Positions 39,501 to 52,290 of a DNA stretch of 64,000 nucleotides are shown piece after piece. Source of the stretch: Atrichornis clamosus (lineage: Eukaryota; Chordata; Aves; Passeriformes; Menuridae); contig WBMZ01006339.1 in assembly GCA_013400975.1 (NCBI GenBank), positions 16,778 through 80,777 on the forward strand. The letters run 5' to 3'. Each line of letters opens with the position of its first letter. Positions within the stretch are counted from its first letter, which is position 1. A model generated the notes under the pieces. That model did not search any database and had not been told where the DNA came from. It saw only the letters and a list, made by a program, of their open reading frames with translations. The position numbers were made by a program, and so were the translations under genes.

Positions 39501-39699
39501 GGTATGCCTGAATCACAGGGAGGAATATGATGACGTAGATAAAGAGGATGTCAGAGGTAAAGGTAGTAAACAGAGTACTTTTTAAAAAGTATAATTTTCA
39601 AAGTACAGTTTTGGGGGTTATACTGAATTTAATGATGTTTGAGCTGAGTTAACTTGAATTTACAATAAGAGAAAAAAAGCAAAAACCGGGATCACTGAG
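36584..39699. other. AT-rich non-coding stretch, nothing recognised
   Basis: Several A/T-runs occur, for example near 37750-37850. No frame reaches 75 codons, and no transposon or RNA signature was seen. Confidence 0.45.
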
Positions 39700-40010
39700 A
39701 AGAACAACAGGAGGATGGGAATTAATGAGCTTGATTCTGCTAAGGGAGTAAAACATTTATTTGTCTTGTTACTTGTAGAAAACACAGAAGATTTCATCAC
39801 AGAGACAGGTACATTTTCCTGAGGTAAAGAGAAATGTTAAAGACCTTGCTGTTATGCTGGAAAAGGTAATAAAACAGTTACTCGGGTGAAAATTGCAAAG
39901 CATTAGGCCCAGGTGGATTTGATTGCTGAGCTCTGAAGAAAGTAGCAAGAAAAATAGTTAAAATTACAAATGCACATTTTTGATACTTAAATTCACAAGG
40001 ACAAAAGAAA
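39700..40010 (+). mobile_element. Ancient LINE (CR1/L2-type) fragment, probable
   Basis: The stretch around 39890-39990 (GCATTAGGCCCAGGTGGATT, then GAGCTCTGAAGAAAGTAGCAAG) resembles the N-terminal part of the reverse transcriptase of old CR1/L2-type LINEs, where a PGPDG-type motif is followed by an RxLKE-type helix. The stretch before it (39800-39880) is compatible with the linker upstream. No frame is open. The match is by eye from memory of the family and the boundaries are guesses. It could be the 5' part of the element at 42200-43490. Confidence 0.4.
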
Positions 40011-42199
40011 TTATGGAGGTCATCAGTTTAACTGTTCAACATTACATGCAGGAATATCAATAAAATGGATATCAAAGGAAATAAGTAATGACAGTTTAAA
40101 TAGCAATCAGTCACCAGTAACCAGAGCTGGCTAACTTGCTCTCTATAGAGTCCCAAAGTATAATATCCACTGAGAAGCTGAGATCTGTCATTTTTCTCCT
40201 CCTACATTGTCTTTGCAATGTAATGCATGCCTGTCAGTACCGGATTCAGTACACCACAAAAGTTATTAAAACGTCAGCAGTAGTCTGGTATCTATTTAAA
40301 GTAATACAAAACTTCGAAATCTAAACATGCTAGGTGTGTAACTATTTTCACACATCATTTAGCAAAATGCTGATCTATACATTCATGGAAACCTGCTGCA
40401 GAGATTGCATTGCAACCTAAATACCGAGAACAAGTAGAAAATCTTGTTCTCTAGATACAGAATTAAACCTGACTTTTGCAAGGTATGTAAAGTTTTGCCT
40501 GTAGATGATGAATTCCTTTAGTCTTAGCTTATAATTAGAAGTAAAATTTTTGGTTCAAAGCCCATAAAAATGCCATAAGACCCAAATATTTTCAGCATTA
40601 AGTAGACAGATAAAAACTTTCAATATTCACATCTTTTTATAATAAATAAATAGATTTTTATATATAATATATATATGAATTCTTCTGCCATGCACAGAAG
40701 CTGTGGCTTCTTGAAGTGCAATCTGCAGAAAAAGTCTGAGCACTTCAATGTAAAGTTTGGATAATGCAAAACTCAATAATTCTAGCAACATTTGCTGGTT
40801 CTATCACTTATACTATGAACATTGATAAATAGTTGGTTTGCCTGTTCGCTGAGCATCTGTTTTTCCATGGAAAGCTAGGAAGTGGTTTTTAGAGGATGAA
40901 GTAAAGAATTAAAATATGGATATAAAAGCTAAATGGGTGGTTCAGTCACATCTGTAATTTTAATCAAAACACTGTAGTTTAGAAAATCCATAGAAATCTG
41001 TAGACTAAGTGAAATCCATACTGTGCTACTTGTGTATTTAAGTTATTTTAATGGTACTGAGTCAACCAAAAATTATAGTATATTTACTTTGTGCAAAAAT
41101 AATTTTCCTTACTGCATGCAACAAAGCGGTTAATGTCTGAACAGAATTCAGCATACTTTTAAATAGCCAAACAAATTTTTTCAGCAGGTTAAGCTGCCTA
41201 TGTTACTAACTTTACTAGAGATATTTCTTGGAATCAATACATGTAGTAAAAACATGGCCTGAAGTTTTTGGAATGACTGTCTTCCATCTAACTGACGTGT
41301 TTTCAGTTCACCTCAGCCAGAAGCTACACACTCATCCAGTCTCTCACTCACTTTCCACCAGCAGGAAAGGGATGGAACGGGAAAAGCAAAAGATAAAAGT
41401 TGCTAATTTATGAGTCAAGATAAACACAGTTTAATAAATGAAGAAAAGATGGGAAAAAAATAAGTGATAGGAAGGCAATCACTTTCTCATTAATGAGACT
41501 GATGCCCAGCCTGACTCCAAACAACGGCCACATTTGAAGACAAAACCTCCCAGTTTTGATGCTGAGTATGGCATTGTGTGGTACAGAGCATCATTTCAGC
41601 CAGGTCGGGGCGGCTGTCCTGACTGCGTCTGGTCCCAGCTTCCTGTCCACTACCAGCATACTTTCTGGGTGGCAGAATAAGGACCAGACAAAGCTTTGGT
41701 GCTGTTTTAGTCACAAATTCAAACCACAGCACCATATGGGCTGCTACAAAGGAAGTTAACTCCCTCTCAGCCAGACCCAACTGGTTATATGAATAACTAT
41801 GGTTATTCTTTGGTAGGTCACGTACACGTTTATTTTTGCAGGCATTCAATTCTTTGCGTAACCTAAAATATATACTTTGACTGCTACAAACTTAGATCTC
41901 TCAATACAGATTTAAATACTTCAGAAATAACTAGCAAAATATGCTCTCTCTATATTGTTCCTTTGTTCTTATATTCTTTAGCCGGTGCATGCCTATCCTG
42001 CATAGGTATTTGAGCATTCTTTGTGAAAGTGGTCTATTCTTTACATCTCAGCTTATTCAGGACCTCGATGCCCTTGCAGTACATGACAGACCATGGTGTG
42101 ATGAACTTCACCTTGATGTGAATCACACACAATACTGGCCAGAAGCAATCTAACCTCTGTTGGAGGTTTCCTTTAAGAATATTTCTAAGGGCATATGAT
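40011..42199. other. AT-rich stretch between LINE remnants
   Basis: Short AT microsatellite-like sequence is present at 40658-40676. The stretch 41490-41850 is richer in GC and carries overlapping frames on both strands (119 codons minus, 67 codons plus) with no recognisable family. No LTR or terminal-repeat signature was found that would explain this stretch as a single insertion. Confidence 0.4.
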
Positions 42200-43490
42200 G
42201 TTTTCAAAGACTGCAAGAGGTGGAGGTTAGTGCCAAAATTTAAATTTGCAATAAAAAAGAGCCAAGTCTACCTTGCCAGCCTAACTTCTGTTCCTGGAAG
42301 AATTTGGAACAAATAATCAAGAAAATGATTTGCTAGCAGTAGCAAAGCAAGAAAGAGATGAGTATCAGTAGGTCAGCAACAAATTACATTAAACCAATTC
42401 TTCAACAATTGTTACAGATTGTCAAGAAGCAGCAGATGTCATGTAATCTTAAACAAATCTTTAGGCACTGTCTAACATATCTTTAGGCACTGTCTAGCAT
42501 GATATTCTCTTAAGCAAGCTATGAAATCTTGGGCTAGATTAAGTTTCTAAATTGGTAGTAAATTGAATGCAAAGTTGTCTGGATAACTGTTCAAGTTGCC
42601 AGTAATTGCCTGTCAAAGTGAGAGGACAAACCAACCACAGACATCCCTCCTGGAATCAATTCCTTTCTATTTTCCTTTAATCAGCCTGGCTGGTATGGCA
42701 CAGACCAAGTTTATTAAATCTGTGATAATGCAGAGCTGGGGAAGAGAAACCATACACTCAAGAGCAAGCTTTGAATTCAAAATCAGCTTTGACAAATTAG
42801 AGAAAAGGACCAAAAGATATGCTAAAACTCTGTGGAAGCAAGTGGAAGGTGCTAGGCGTAGGAAGAAATTATGGACAGCAAAAATATGGTGTAGAAAAAA
42901 CTTGGTGAAATACTGTTTCTTTGGAAAAGAATCTGTGAGTCTGCATGTATCACATTCTGTACAGGGGTTAGCAAAGCCATGAAGTTGTAAAAAAATCTAG
43001 AGAACATTTTATCTCTTGTAAATGGAAATACAGCTTGTAAGACATGGTGAAGTAATTATCCAATTCTGCTCAGGGCTGTCCTCAAGGCTGGAATTCTGCA
43101 TTCAATTTTAACCATTACATTTCAGCAACAAAGCAGACCTATGAAATAAAAACTAAATAATTTGGCTTATGTACCTTACAGGAGAAATGACTAAGGGAGG
43201 ACCTGATGGCAGAAATCAAGCTTGTGAAGGGGTGGTATAAAAACGAAATAATCTGTTCTTTTATCCATGGCAGATAGGAGAAGAATAACAGGGTTAAATT
43301 GCAGCAATTGCATTTAAGTTTAAATACTAGGAAGATCTTTTTTAATGATGCAAATAATGAAAGACTGAAATAGATGTAATGAGACTGGAGGATGGGAAGA
43401 CATTAGATAAATATTATAAGGACTGACATAGAGTTTATCCTACACTAAGGCAGAAAAACAGGCTGGATGGTTCTGGTTTTTATCACAATT
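42200..43490 (+). mobile_element. Ancient decayed CR1 LINE, reverse transcriptase to 3' region
   Basis: Collinear by-eye matches to the second half of old archosaur CR1 ORF2 run through this stretch. They include CTTGCCAGCCTAACTTCTGT near 42273 with the following GGAACAAATAATCAAGAAAA, the AAGCAAGCTATGAAATCTTGGGCTAGAT stretch near 42515, TTGACAAATTAGAGAA near 42790, CTGGAATTCTGCATTCAATTTTAAC near 43092, GGAGGACCTGATGGCAG near 43196 and TTAAATTGCAGCAA near 43293. The catalytic FADD site of the reverse transcriptase should lie at about 42719-42732, but the open frame there reads SVIM, so the aspartates are lost. A 128-codon frame (42596-42982) is a residue of ORF2 and not a gene. The 3' microsatellite end is not recognisable. 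This copy is much older than those at 31 and 51 kb. Confidence 0.72.
42457..42500. repeat. 22 bp tandem duplication inside the old CR1
   Basis: ATCTTTAGGCACTGTCTAACAT at 42457-42478 is directly repeated at 42479-42500 with one mismatch. It arose after the CR1 inserted, because CR1 has this segment once (the motif A region, F-D-T-V type). Confidence 0.85.
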
Positions 43491-44674
43491 AATTGCTTTG
43501 ATACATCCCTGGTAAAATATTCTACTTAACAGCTGGTGACCACAGAATTAAATCTTGCAATACACTAAAGGCCAAAGACAAAAAGTGCTAGTAGCTGTAA
43601 TAATTCAGTGTGGGGTTATTTGATTTTAATATGAAATATTTTTGCCTTTAGGTTAGAAATAATGGTTTTGGGTTTTTTTCCCCTTCCTTACTCCCAGTAG
43701 TCAGATTGTGGAAAAATCCTACTTGTCTCTACTTTTACTAACAAGAGAGGGTGAGGGCTTCAGCAGGAGTTTGTTACTGGAAGGAAGGAAGGGACAAGCC
43801 AAAGGACGGTGGTGGTAGAAAAAGTAGAGCCATGGCACTGTTTGTCTGGAATGATTAGAAAACAGGAAAAAGGATCCAGAAACACAAACATTATTACGGT
43901 TTGCTTGGTTTGGACTTTACATGGTCATGAGTAGCCCAGGAAATGACAGAATGAAGTCTGGAACAAGATGAACCTTTGGTGAAACTTTGCTTCTTGTCGT
44001 GTCTCTGCTTTTTGGATCCTGTAGTGTAGAGTTAGATGAGGATGTCTAAGGGATTTGTTTGTATTCATCTCTTTCCTGAAGTGGCTTGATGTTTTGGCAC
44101 GTAATGTTATTGCAATGAATAATATGTGGTGCTTTTGTTGTTCTGGTTGCTTTTTGAAGACCCTGTAGTTTGGACCCAACTGAACTGAATATTTCTCTTC
44201 CTTATTTCTCTCCTGAGAAAGTTTTTCTGCATATATAACAACATTTCTTCTCTATTACGCTTGATAAGAAGAGATTTTTTAACTTTCCTCTTGGTGGAAA
44301 AAAAAAGTAAGTCTTCTTTATTTTCTTCTGTTTGACATTTTGTTCTTCATATTAAATCTACAATTCTTTCTACAGGAGACATAAAGCTAAGGGGAAAAGG
44401 GAAAGCCTGCAATAAATTAAATTTGCACTTGGGAGGCATTTCCTAAAAATAAGTACATATATCTGGGGTGCAGAAGATTCTGATCTGTTTCATGCCCACT
44501 TATTAATAGTAGGATAACTGCTTTTTATTATGATAAGAATTGCAAAAATATTAGTGCAAATAGTACTATTGTTAAAAAAACCAGAAAAGATAATCTAAAT
44601 GGAGGAACAGCCAGGATTCTTAGAATAAACAAGAATTTAAAGCATTATGCTAATAAGGTTGAGGTTCAATCTCT
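43491..44674. other. AT-rich non-coding stretch, nothing recognised
   Basis: The longest frame is 84 codons on the minus strand (43925-44179), with no motif. No repeat ends were recognised before the CR1 tip. Confidence 0.45.
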
Positions 44675-44698
44675 CATTTAAGAGTTCATTTAAGAGTT
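44675..44698. repeat. 12 bp tandem duplication
   Basis: CATTTAAGAGTT is repeated exactly twice, immediately upstream of a CR1 3' end. Confidence 0.85.
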
Positions 44699-44757
44699 AG
44701 ACTCAGTGATCTTTGTGAGTCACTTCCAACACAGAATATTCAGTGATTCTGTGATTT
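44693..44757 (+). mobile_element. CR1 3' tip, heavily truncated
   Basis: GTTAGACTCAGTGATCTTTG followed by GTGAGTCACTTCCAAC and then ATTCAGTGATTCTGTGAT is the last 60-odd bases of a CR1 3' UTR, ending in the ATTCTGTG-type microsatellite. The strand is plus. No coding part remains, a typical dead-on-arrival insertion. Confidence 0.85.
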
Positions 44758-47700
44758 TAGACAATAAAAAACTTCTATGGGAACTTTCCCTCCTTAGTTT
44801 CCTGGCTGAACAAAATAAGGAGGTCACAAACTCTCATCACATTCAACACTGCATATTTTCACCTACTTAACAAAATAGAGTTTTAGAATTTATCTAAAAG
44901 ATAGCAACAAATTTCACAGATATTATAGTCTAAGGAAGCAGCATTAAACACAATTTAAACAATTCTCCTGTTTCAATTGTCTGGACATCTCCTACCTGAA
45001 TTGTATATCTAAGCCTAGCCTCTTCTACCATGGTTTTTATTCTTCATTTTTCCTGAATCATATTAAAATTCTCCTATTGTGTTCTCTTCTGCTCAGCTAC
45101 GAGTGGAAGAAGTCCTAGATGCACACATTTACCTCAGTTGAATGCCTCTCACATAAGTCTCAAGCACCACTTCCGCACAGAAATATTAACTACCAAATTT
45201 TTTGTCTGCTTTATTTATATGTATAAGCTGCTGAGGTCCTTTCATGAAACACACCATAGATTCATGAAGAAGTTTTATTGCTTAACGAAGTGTGAATGCT
45301 TCATCAGTGAACTAAAAAGATTTCTCCCTTCAAAGTTATGAGCTCAGTGCTCCAAGCCTGAGTATATGGAATCACCTGAAAATGCAGTGACATTTTTAGT
45401 GATCAAGCTTCAAAAATTAAAAAGAGTAGAAGTAGAATGAGAAAAAATTAACCCTAAGAAGAATGAATTTAAGAGGTTTTTTCCCCTCCCAAAACGAAGT
45501 AGTAAGTTCACCTGTAAAATGTAGTTTTACAAGATTAAATGCATTGGTTTAATTCCACACTGGAGTCACAGTATATCTGTAGCTGCTTGTAGAGACCAAA
45601 ATCCATTTTTTCTCTTGATATTTATTTACTAGTAGTCTTGTGAACTGTCATTTCCATCTTTTTCATAACATCATAGCTATCTGATTATTTTCTGTGAGGA
45701 GTGATGCTCATGTCCTAAGGGATGAAAATGCTTTCTCAGAATCTGATTTTTCAAGGTACTGTGTAACTCCTGCATGTTTTTTTGAGGGCTGTATGGGGGT
45801 TTTTTCCATACATATGAAGAAGGAGTATGAGTGTGCTAGAGTTTCAGAGTCTACTGAAGTATATTTTGTATCTCTGTAGCACAATGAATGTATTTGTTTA
45901 TTATATGTAAGTTGATATTCACATTATCTCTTCTAGAGAGGGTCCTGTTCAGCAAGGTAATGTTTCCTTACCCATTTCAGTTGTTTGGTTTCTTTACAAA
46001 TATTTTTCCTTCCATTCAAATCACTATTATATTAACCCTGTAATGTTTTGTTCACAAACCAATATATAACAGTGACAGGATTTGTTGATACTGCACTGGA
46101 AATCAAATTTGGGCACATGAGTTGGCTAATTTCTTAGTGAAAATCTGTGTGCTTGCCTAAGCTGCTGATCTCACATCAGCCTTGGTTCATGTGAACATCT
46201 CTCTTAGTCAGTGGGAGATGCTGGTAAAGGCTGAGGACAGTAACACACTTACTGCTGTGTTTTCCATGGCAGAGAAGGCTGCCAGAAAGTGTATTGCCTG
46301 GGAATTGTTTTGTTTGAGGCATTGTTAGTGAGACTCTCTATAACTTAAGAATGTGTTTTCCAAACCAGCCAAATCCTTTCTGAGCAATTGCATCTGGGGC
46401 ACTACTTCACACTGATGAATGGATGTAATTTTTTTTTATCCCTGGAAATCAAGCTCAACTAGTCTTAGTCTAACCCTGACTGCTAAACTGACCTCCAGCT
46501 TTCTCTTGTGGCTATCAATCATGCTCCATGCATTGCACTAGAAGCCCAATGAGTAAAGATTTCAAATGGTAAAGAGAATCACAATCATGTTCATAGTTTA
46601 CCCTGAATATATTTAGACTATTCTTTGAAGGTGGAAAAAGGTAATTATCTTTATTTTTTTTCCTAATCTAAGCCTATAGTTGCAACTCATTTTTAATAGA
46701 ATATTTAAAAAAAACACCTTAAGCACGAAACAACCAACCTTTGAATAGTTTATTTCATTTGACCACAAGAATTGCTCAAAGAGATCTACAGAAACAGATT
46801 GAAATAACAGTATTGTTTCCTTTAAATGGCCCCAGTAAATATATTTGTTAAATAAAAATCAATACAGAAAGAAAATAATAATCACTGCTTCTGAGGAAGG
46901 AAAAGAAAAAAGGTTGCTCTAATGCTTTATAATTGTTCAGAAAATATTTGTGTAAGGAATGACTCCTGGAAAACCTCTCAAGGACAGTGAGATTTGTGGG
47001 ATTGTGCTAAGTTACACTAACACTTGCACACTTAGTTTTCCCAAAAGAAATTGCTATTCTTTTCCTTCTTATTTTCCCCCTTTTTTGTTTTTAATTCTTT
47101 TTCCATTGTTGTTATTGCTTTTGTTCTTCAACATGCATATTGTCCTTATATTTACTAAGAAAACTTTCACATTCCAGGAGGGAATATCCAATTTACATAA
47201 GCAAGTGGGATCACTTTTATATGTAAATGATACCAAAATGAGTGTCACTGTTGCACAAAGATGACTAAACCCTCTGTGCCAACTTCAGCCTTTACAGTGC
47301 AATCCTGTAATCCAGTTGCAAAGTTCCTGTTGATCTGAAATTTCCAGTGGGACATTTATCTCATTTCAGGGAAGCACGACTGCTGCTAAAGCTACAAAGG
47401 GAACTTCAGTTTTACTTTGTACCACGGTTTGCTTCCATCATATATGAAACCTGTTCTTCAGTCCTGGAAAAACTGGGACTTAGAAGACATGTGTTGTTTC
47501 TATTCAAATCAAATCTGTACTTCACTCTTTACTGGATTTGATTTACATGACTTATTATTTATAACTATTTTTTACAATATTGTGACAAATAAGAAAAAAA
47601 TAGCCAATACTTATATGAGATCTTCTTTTTTTTCTTCTCTAAACACCTTTGTCCTCTTCTTAAACTCCAGAGTTGCATGACGTAAATCTAAGAGAAGAAT

Positions 47701-50673
47701 TCCAATTTTAAATGAGCTTAGGAGGGTTTCGACCAGAGATTTGAACTTGTGTTATAAGGGACTTAAACCAGTCTGCATATATTTGAAGTATCTTTCTCGT
47801 CTCAGTGGAGATTTACATAACCATATCTTCCATCAGAATCTGCACTTTCCCATTGCATACTCACTCAAATCAATTTACATGAAAAATTTATTTGACCTAT
47901 TTTTACTATCTCCCATCATATCTAAATATGTATCTAAATATGTGTGTTTGTAGGCATTCACAAATAAAACATATGAAGATGATTTCCCTGTGATAGTATC
48001 AACATCTTCTCTGTTGCTTTTGTTTCATCCTATAAAAGACCGGTTTGCACAAACAGCCTTGACCCAATTTATAATGTGCAGCTTGGTGAAGAAACTACAC
48101 ACTAGAGATGGCACTAAGCTCATTTTAACTACAACATAAACCCAGATCTTGAAAGCAATGTGGTAACTTCCATTACACTAAAAGCTATTGATTGGAAATG
48201 CTTCCCTGGCAGCAAGAGGGGACTCGTGAACTCATTTTGTTCCAGTGATTCACCACGAGATCTCAATGGGAGTTGCAGATGACGAGTAGCAGCACAGCAG
48301 GTAAACTATGAGAATCAGGGAGCAATCCAGGTCCTAGCCCAGCTGTATAAATTAATGAAAACATTTCTGTCCACCTGAATGAATTCTAAAGAGGATCCCA
48401 TTGTATCTCATAAGAACTATTCATTCCCAGTTTCTCTATTCCACTCATTTTTTACTACTTTAGTACTTTACCTGTTTTGAGTATTTCAATTTTACACTTC
48501 TCATCAGACTACTTGTTACTGATGACAGGAAAAGCGTGTAATGGACGACATTATGTAAAGCACAAGTCCTTTTCATGTCATTTGATTTTAGCATTTGTTA
48601 GGATGCACCTTTTACATGTCTTTTAAATACATTTCAATGTCATTTGATGCAGGACACGAGAGAGTAGTTAGAGCAGTGTTATTTAAGGGTTCTGCCAATG
48701 CCCTAACCAGAAGGGGATGTATTTGAAGAATTTGGCCCACTACAGAAAATAGTGGTAACTCACTAATAATGCAGACTGGATAAAAATTTATGGTTGTCAA
48801 TATTGAACATTGAAGCACATTCAGAGTGATAAAATAAAACACTTGAGACCTTTATATTCCAAAGTACTTCTGGAGGCAAATGGGTTTTGGGGGAGGGAGA
48901 GTTGGTTTGTTTTAATGGAAGTAAAATGAGGTAGCTGCTCTCCATGCATTATAAGCATGTTTTGGGAAATGTGCTTTGAATTTGTTTTTCTAAGAAGCAA
49001 ATTATTTACGAGCATTAGATGTTCTTCATAGTAGACACTTTTGGAATAAGTGTAGGTTTCATAAAGCAAGAAGGTGCTTCCTATAAGCTGTAAAAAGCAG
49101 AATAAGAAAATGGATCAAGCAGTTTTTAACCTGCTATATAAAGAGGCTTTGCAATTGAAAATAGTTTAAATTATGTTGTTAGTGACTTTTGTACAGTTTT
49201 ATAGTTTTGTTTTGGAACAAGCTATAATTATAAAACAACAGCTGCTTTAACTATTTCCTTTAAACAAAAGAACATACAAAAAATTCAAAATCCTATTAAT
49301 TGAGACTCCTTTCTCAAGTCCAGCACCTTCATGTACATTAGTTTTTGTTTTGTTGAATTGGAAGGAGATTTTCCTGTAGTTCTGTGTGATCTATTTCTGT
49401 CCCTTGGCATGATGTGACGTTCTGGAGTTTTGTATTAGTGAAGTAAAATTTTTTTCCTATGTTCAGTGTGGAGATTGTTTCTGTTTTGGTATGACTAGTT
49501 GGGCCATAGCACATCACTTATTGTTCACTGTGTTGGCTGCACTCATTACATTTATACACCCTTTACATCGCATAAGGCATTGTTGTTACATGAATGACTG
49601 TTCATATGCTGATGTGGTCTATGTAATCAGAATATACTCATAAAAATTCTACCTCCTTCAAATATGAGTTTCTCTCTTAGTATATGGCTAGATTCTTTGT
49701 TTGGAAAATGTGATTAAAAAAATATGCAAGAAATGTTTGTGCTTTGTTTGGGAGGTTTGTTAACTTGATTAAGTACATAAGTTATATGATACAGGATCCT
49801 TGCTTTCATCATTATAATTCTGTGAATTGCCTAATGGCATAAATACTCTGCCGGAAAGAAATTTTAATTATGGTTTAGATGTAGGAGTTTTTCCACTTTG
49901 GGAACCTCAGAATTATTCCTCCTCTTCATGAATTAAAACTAGGAAGCAGATGATTTGTGTGTTCATTTCAATAATGGGCTAACAATCAAACAAGATTTCT
50001 TTTATTTGCCAGCATTTAACTTACAGAGAAGGATTTTTCTTGTAGGAAAGTTTACTTAATCCACTAATTATTAATTTTTTTCTTAAATATATAAGAAATA
50101 GCGTTTTCTATCATGCTTAAGATGTAACCTTGAAAGAATGCTATCTAAGAAATATATTCAGAGCACATTTCAATGGATATATTTATTTATATGGTGCAAA
50201 CAGCAATATTTATGTCTCCCCTGTAGCTCCTTCTATAGCTGTACATTTAGATTTTCTCATTAGTTTCCTTCTAAGCTTCTTTATGACTCACTCCCGTGAA
50301 AGATCATTACAGTATCCTCTACTGTCCCCTTCACATGTACTACAGGGAAATATATCACAGAGACAACTTTTTGTAAGGAAAAGTTTTTGTGAGAAGGTGT
50401 TATAATTGGTTCTGATAAAGTTTTATACCAGAAATGGTTCTTCACTAAAGAATCCTGTGTTGCTTTTTCTTGATGCCATCTTTGTTGTCCCACCCAATTT
50501 TCCAGCTGTAGAAGAGCTGGCAATAGAAAAGATGCTTTCCCACATTTTCATGGGCAACGTGCTACCATGCTGATGGATTATGAAACATTAATTACATTGC
50601 AGCATAACTAAACAAAAAATAATCTTCACATTTCCTGTACTGAAGGTAATGTTGGTTTAGAAAAAAATGTATC
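44758..50673. other. AT-rich non-coding stretch
   Basis: A perfect 12 bp tandem duplication (ATCTAAATATGT) is at 47920-47943. The stretch 48265-48330 contains CTCAATGGGAGTTGCAGATG and resembles an edge of the old palindromic family, but has no visible pairing arm. Frames up to 101 codons (46959-47264) are pyrimidine-rich and unassigned. No exon, RNA gene or further CR1 was recognised. Confidence 0.45.
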
Positions 50674-52290
50674 ATGATTGAAGATGAACATCAGGATACA
50701 TATCCAAGAAATTTCTGTCAGAAAGGAAGAAAATTAATAAGGAAGACTTCAAGAACTGTCCAATATGCCATTGTAGTGGGTGTCTGCTGTAGTCCACTTG
50801 ATCAGGAAAACAATGAGGCCTATGGTCAGCCAGGAGGAGCTTCCCATTCACAAGCCCTGGTTCTCATGGGGAACTTCAGCCACCCTGATGTCTGCTGGAG
50901 AGATAACTTATCAGGATAAGTTGTCAGGAGAGACAACAATCAGGGAGGCTTCTGGAGTATATTGATGATAACTTCCACTTCCAAATAATAGCAGAGCCAA
51001 TGAGGAGAGGCAATCTCCTGGAGTGCACACACTGAAAAGAAGGGGCTCATTTGGAATGTGAAGGTAAAGGCAACCTTGTCTGAAATGACCATGGTGGAGT
51101 TCTGGACCCTGGAGACACAGAAGACAGTGAGAAGAAAGCTCACAACTGTTTCCTTCAGGAGAGCTGACCATGGCCTCTTCAAAGATGGGCTCAGAAGCGT
51201 CCCATGGCATAAAGTCCCGGAGAAAAGAGGGTCCGAGAAAGCAGATTCATATTTATGGATCACCTCCACAAAAAAAGAAGCCTACAGTGGGTGGAAGCAA
51301 GGACAAGTAGGGCTGAGAGGAATACAGAAGCATTGTCTGAGCATTCAAGAGTGACGTTAGGAAAGCCGAAACCCAAATAGAATTTCACCTGTCCAGGGAT
51401 GTCGAAAGACAACGAGAAGGGCTTGTTCATAAACACATTAGTGAAAAAAAGACCAGGGAAAATATGGACCCATTGTCCTCAAGACAGGGGACCCGGTGAC
51501 AAAGGACACAGAAAAGGATGAGATATTGAATGGCTTTTTTGCCTCAGCCTTTACTAGCAGAATCAACATTCAGGAATGCCAGGTCCCAGAGAAAAAGGGG
51601 CAAGGATGGACCAAGGAAGATGCACCCTTGGTGGAAGAGGATCAAGGTCAGAGAATACTTATGCAAACTGGCCGTACATAAGCCCAATGCACCTGATGAG
51701 ATACATCCACATTTTCTGAGGGAAGTGTCACAAGTCATTGTGAGGCCACTCGAGATATCTTTGATCAATCATAGCAGCTGGGAGAAGTGCCCAAAGACAG
51801 AAGAGCGCAAATGTCATTTCCATCTTCAAGAAGGACAAGAAGAAGGACCAGGGAACTACAGGCAGATAAGACTCACTGTGTTCTCTGGAACAAGATGGAG
51901 CAGCTAATCCTGGAAACCATTTCCAGGCACATTAAGGATGAGAAAATCATCAGGAGCAGTCAGCATGGCTTCATTGAGGGTAAGTCATGCTTGACCAACT
52001 TCATAAACTTCTTTGATGAGTTGACTGATGTGATGGATGAGAGCAGAACACTGAATGTTGTCTACCTGGACTGCAGGAAGGCCTTTGACACTGTGTCCCA
52101 TAAGATCCCTATAGGGACAGCACAGCTTGCCGAGAGAGATGGTGGAGTTTCCAACATAGGATATATTTCAAAGCCATCTGAGCACATTCCTGGGTAATCA
52201 GATCTAGGGGTCCCTGCATGCACAGGGAAGTTGGACCACATGATCTCCAGAGGTCCTTTCTACCTTAGTTATCGTGTGATTCTATGATTC
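50674..52290 (+). mobile_element. CR1 LINE with endonuclease and RT remnants and internal deletion
   Basis: The best preserved transposon here. From 50674 the frame shows the C-terminal part of the apurinic-type endonuclease: VGVCCSPLDQE and then LMGNFSHPDVCW at about 50863-50898. The family norm at that site is GDFN, so the catalytic Asp and the following Asn are replaced (GNFS). The inter-domain linker follows (51058-51354, VEFW, FRRADHGLF, KKEAYSGWKQGQV; 51496-51681, GFFASAFTS). The first half of the reverse transcriptase comes next: PGNYRQIRL near 51850, MEQLILETISRHIKD, SSQHGF near 51956, and motif A VYLDCRKAFDTVSH at 52057-52101 with its Asp present. Stop codons at about 50917 and 51352, plus frame changes near 51645 and 51890, break ORF2. 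At about 52108-52125 the sequence jumps to the CR1 3' end (GAGAGAGATGGTGGAGTTTC, TTGGACCACATGATCTCCAG, GTGATTCTATGATTCTGTG). RT motif C and the rest of ORF2 are therefore deleted, and the element is dead. Confidence 0.93.

Noticed and set aside
42596..42982. 128-codon frame as a gene
   Set aside because: It lies inside a decayed CR1 and its codons coincide with ORF2 positions in the wrong state; the expected catalytic motif is destroyed.
51530..52197. Frames of 125 and 136 codons as host genes
   Set aside because: They are CR1 ORF2 linker and reverse transcriptase fragments in shifted frames.
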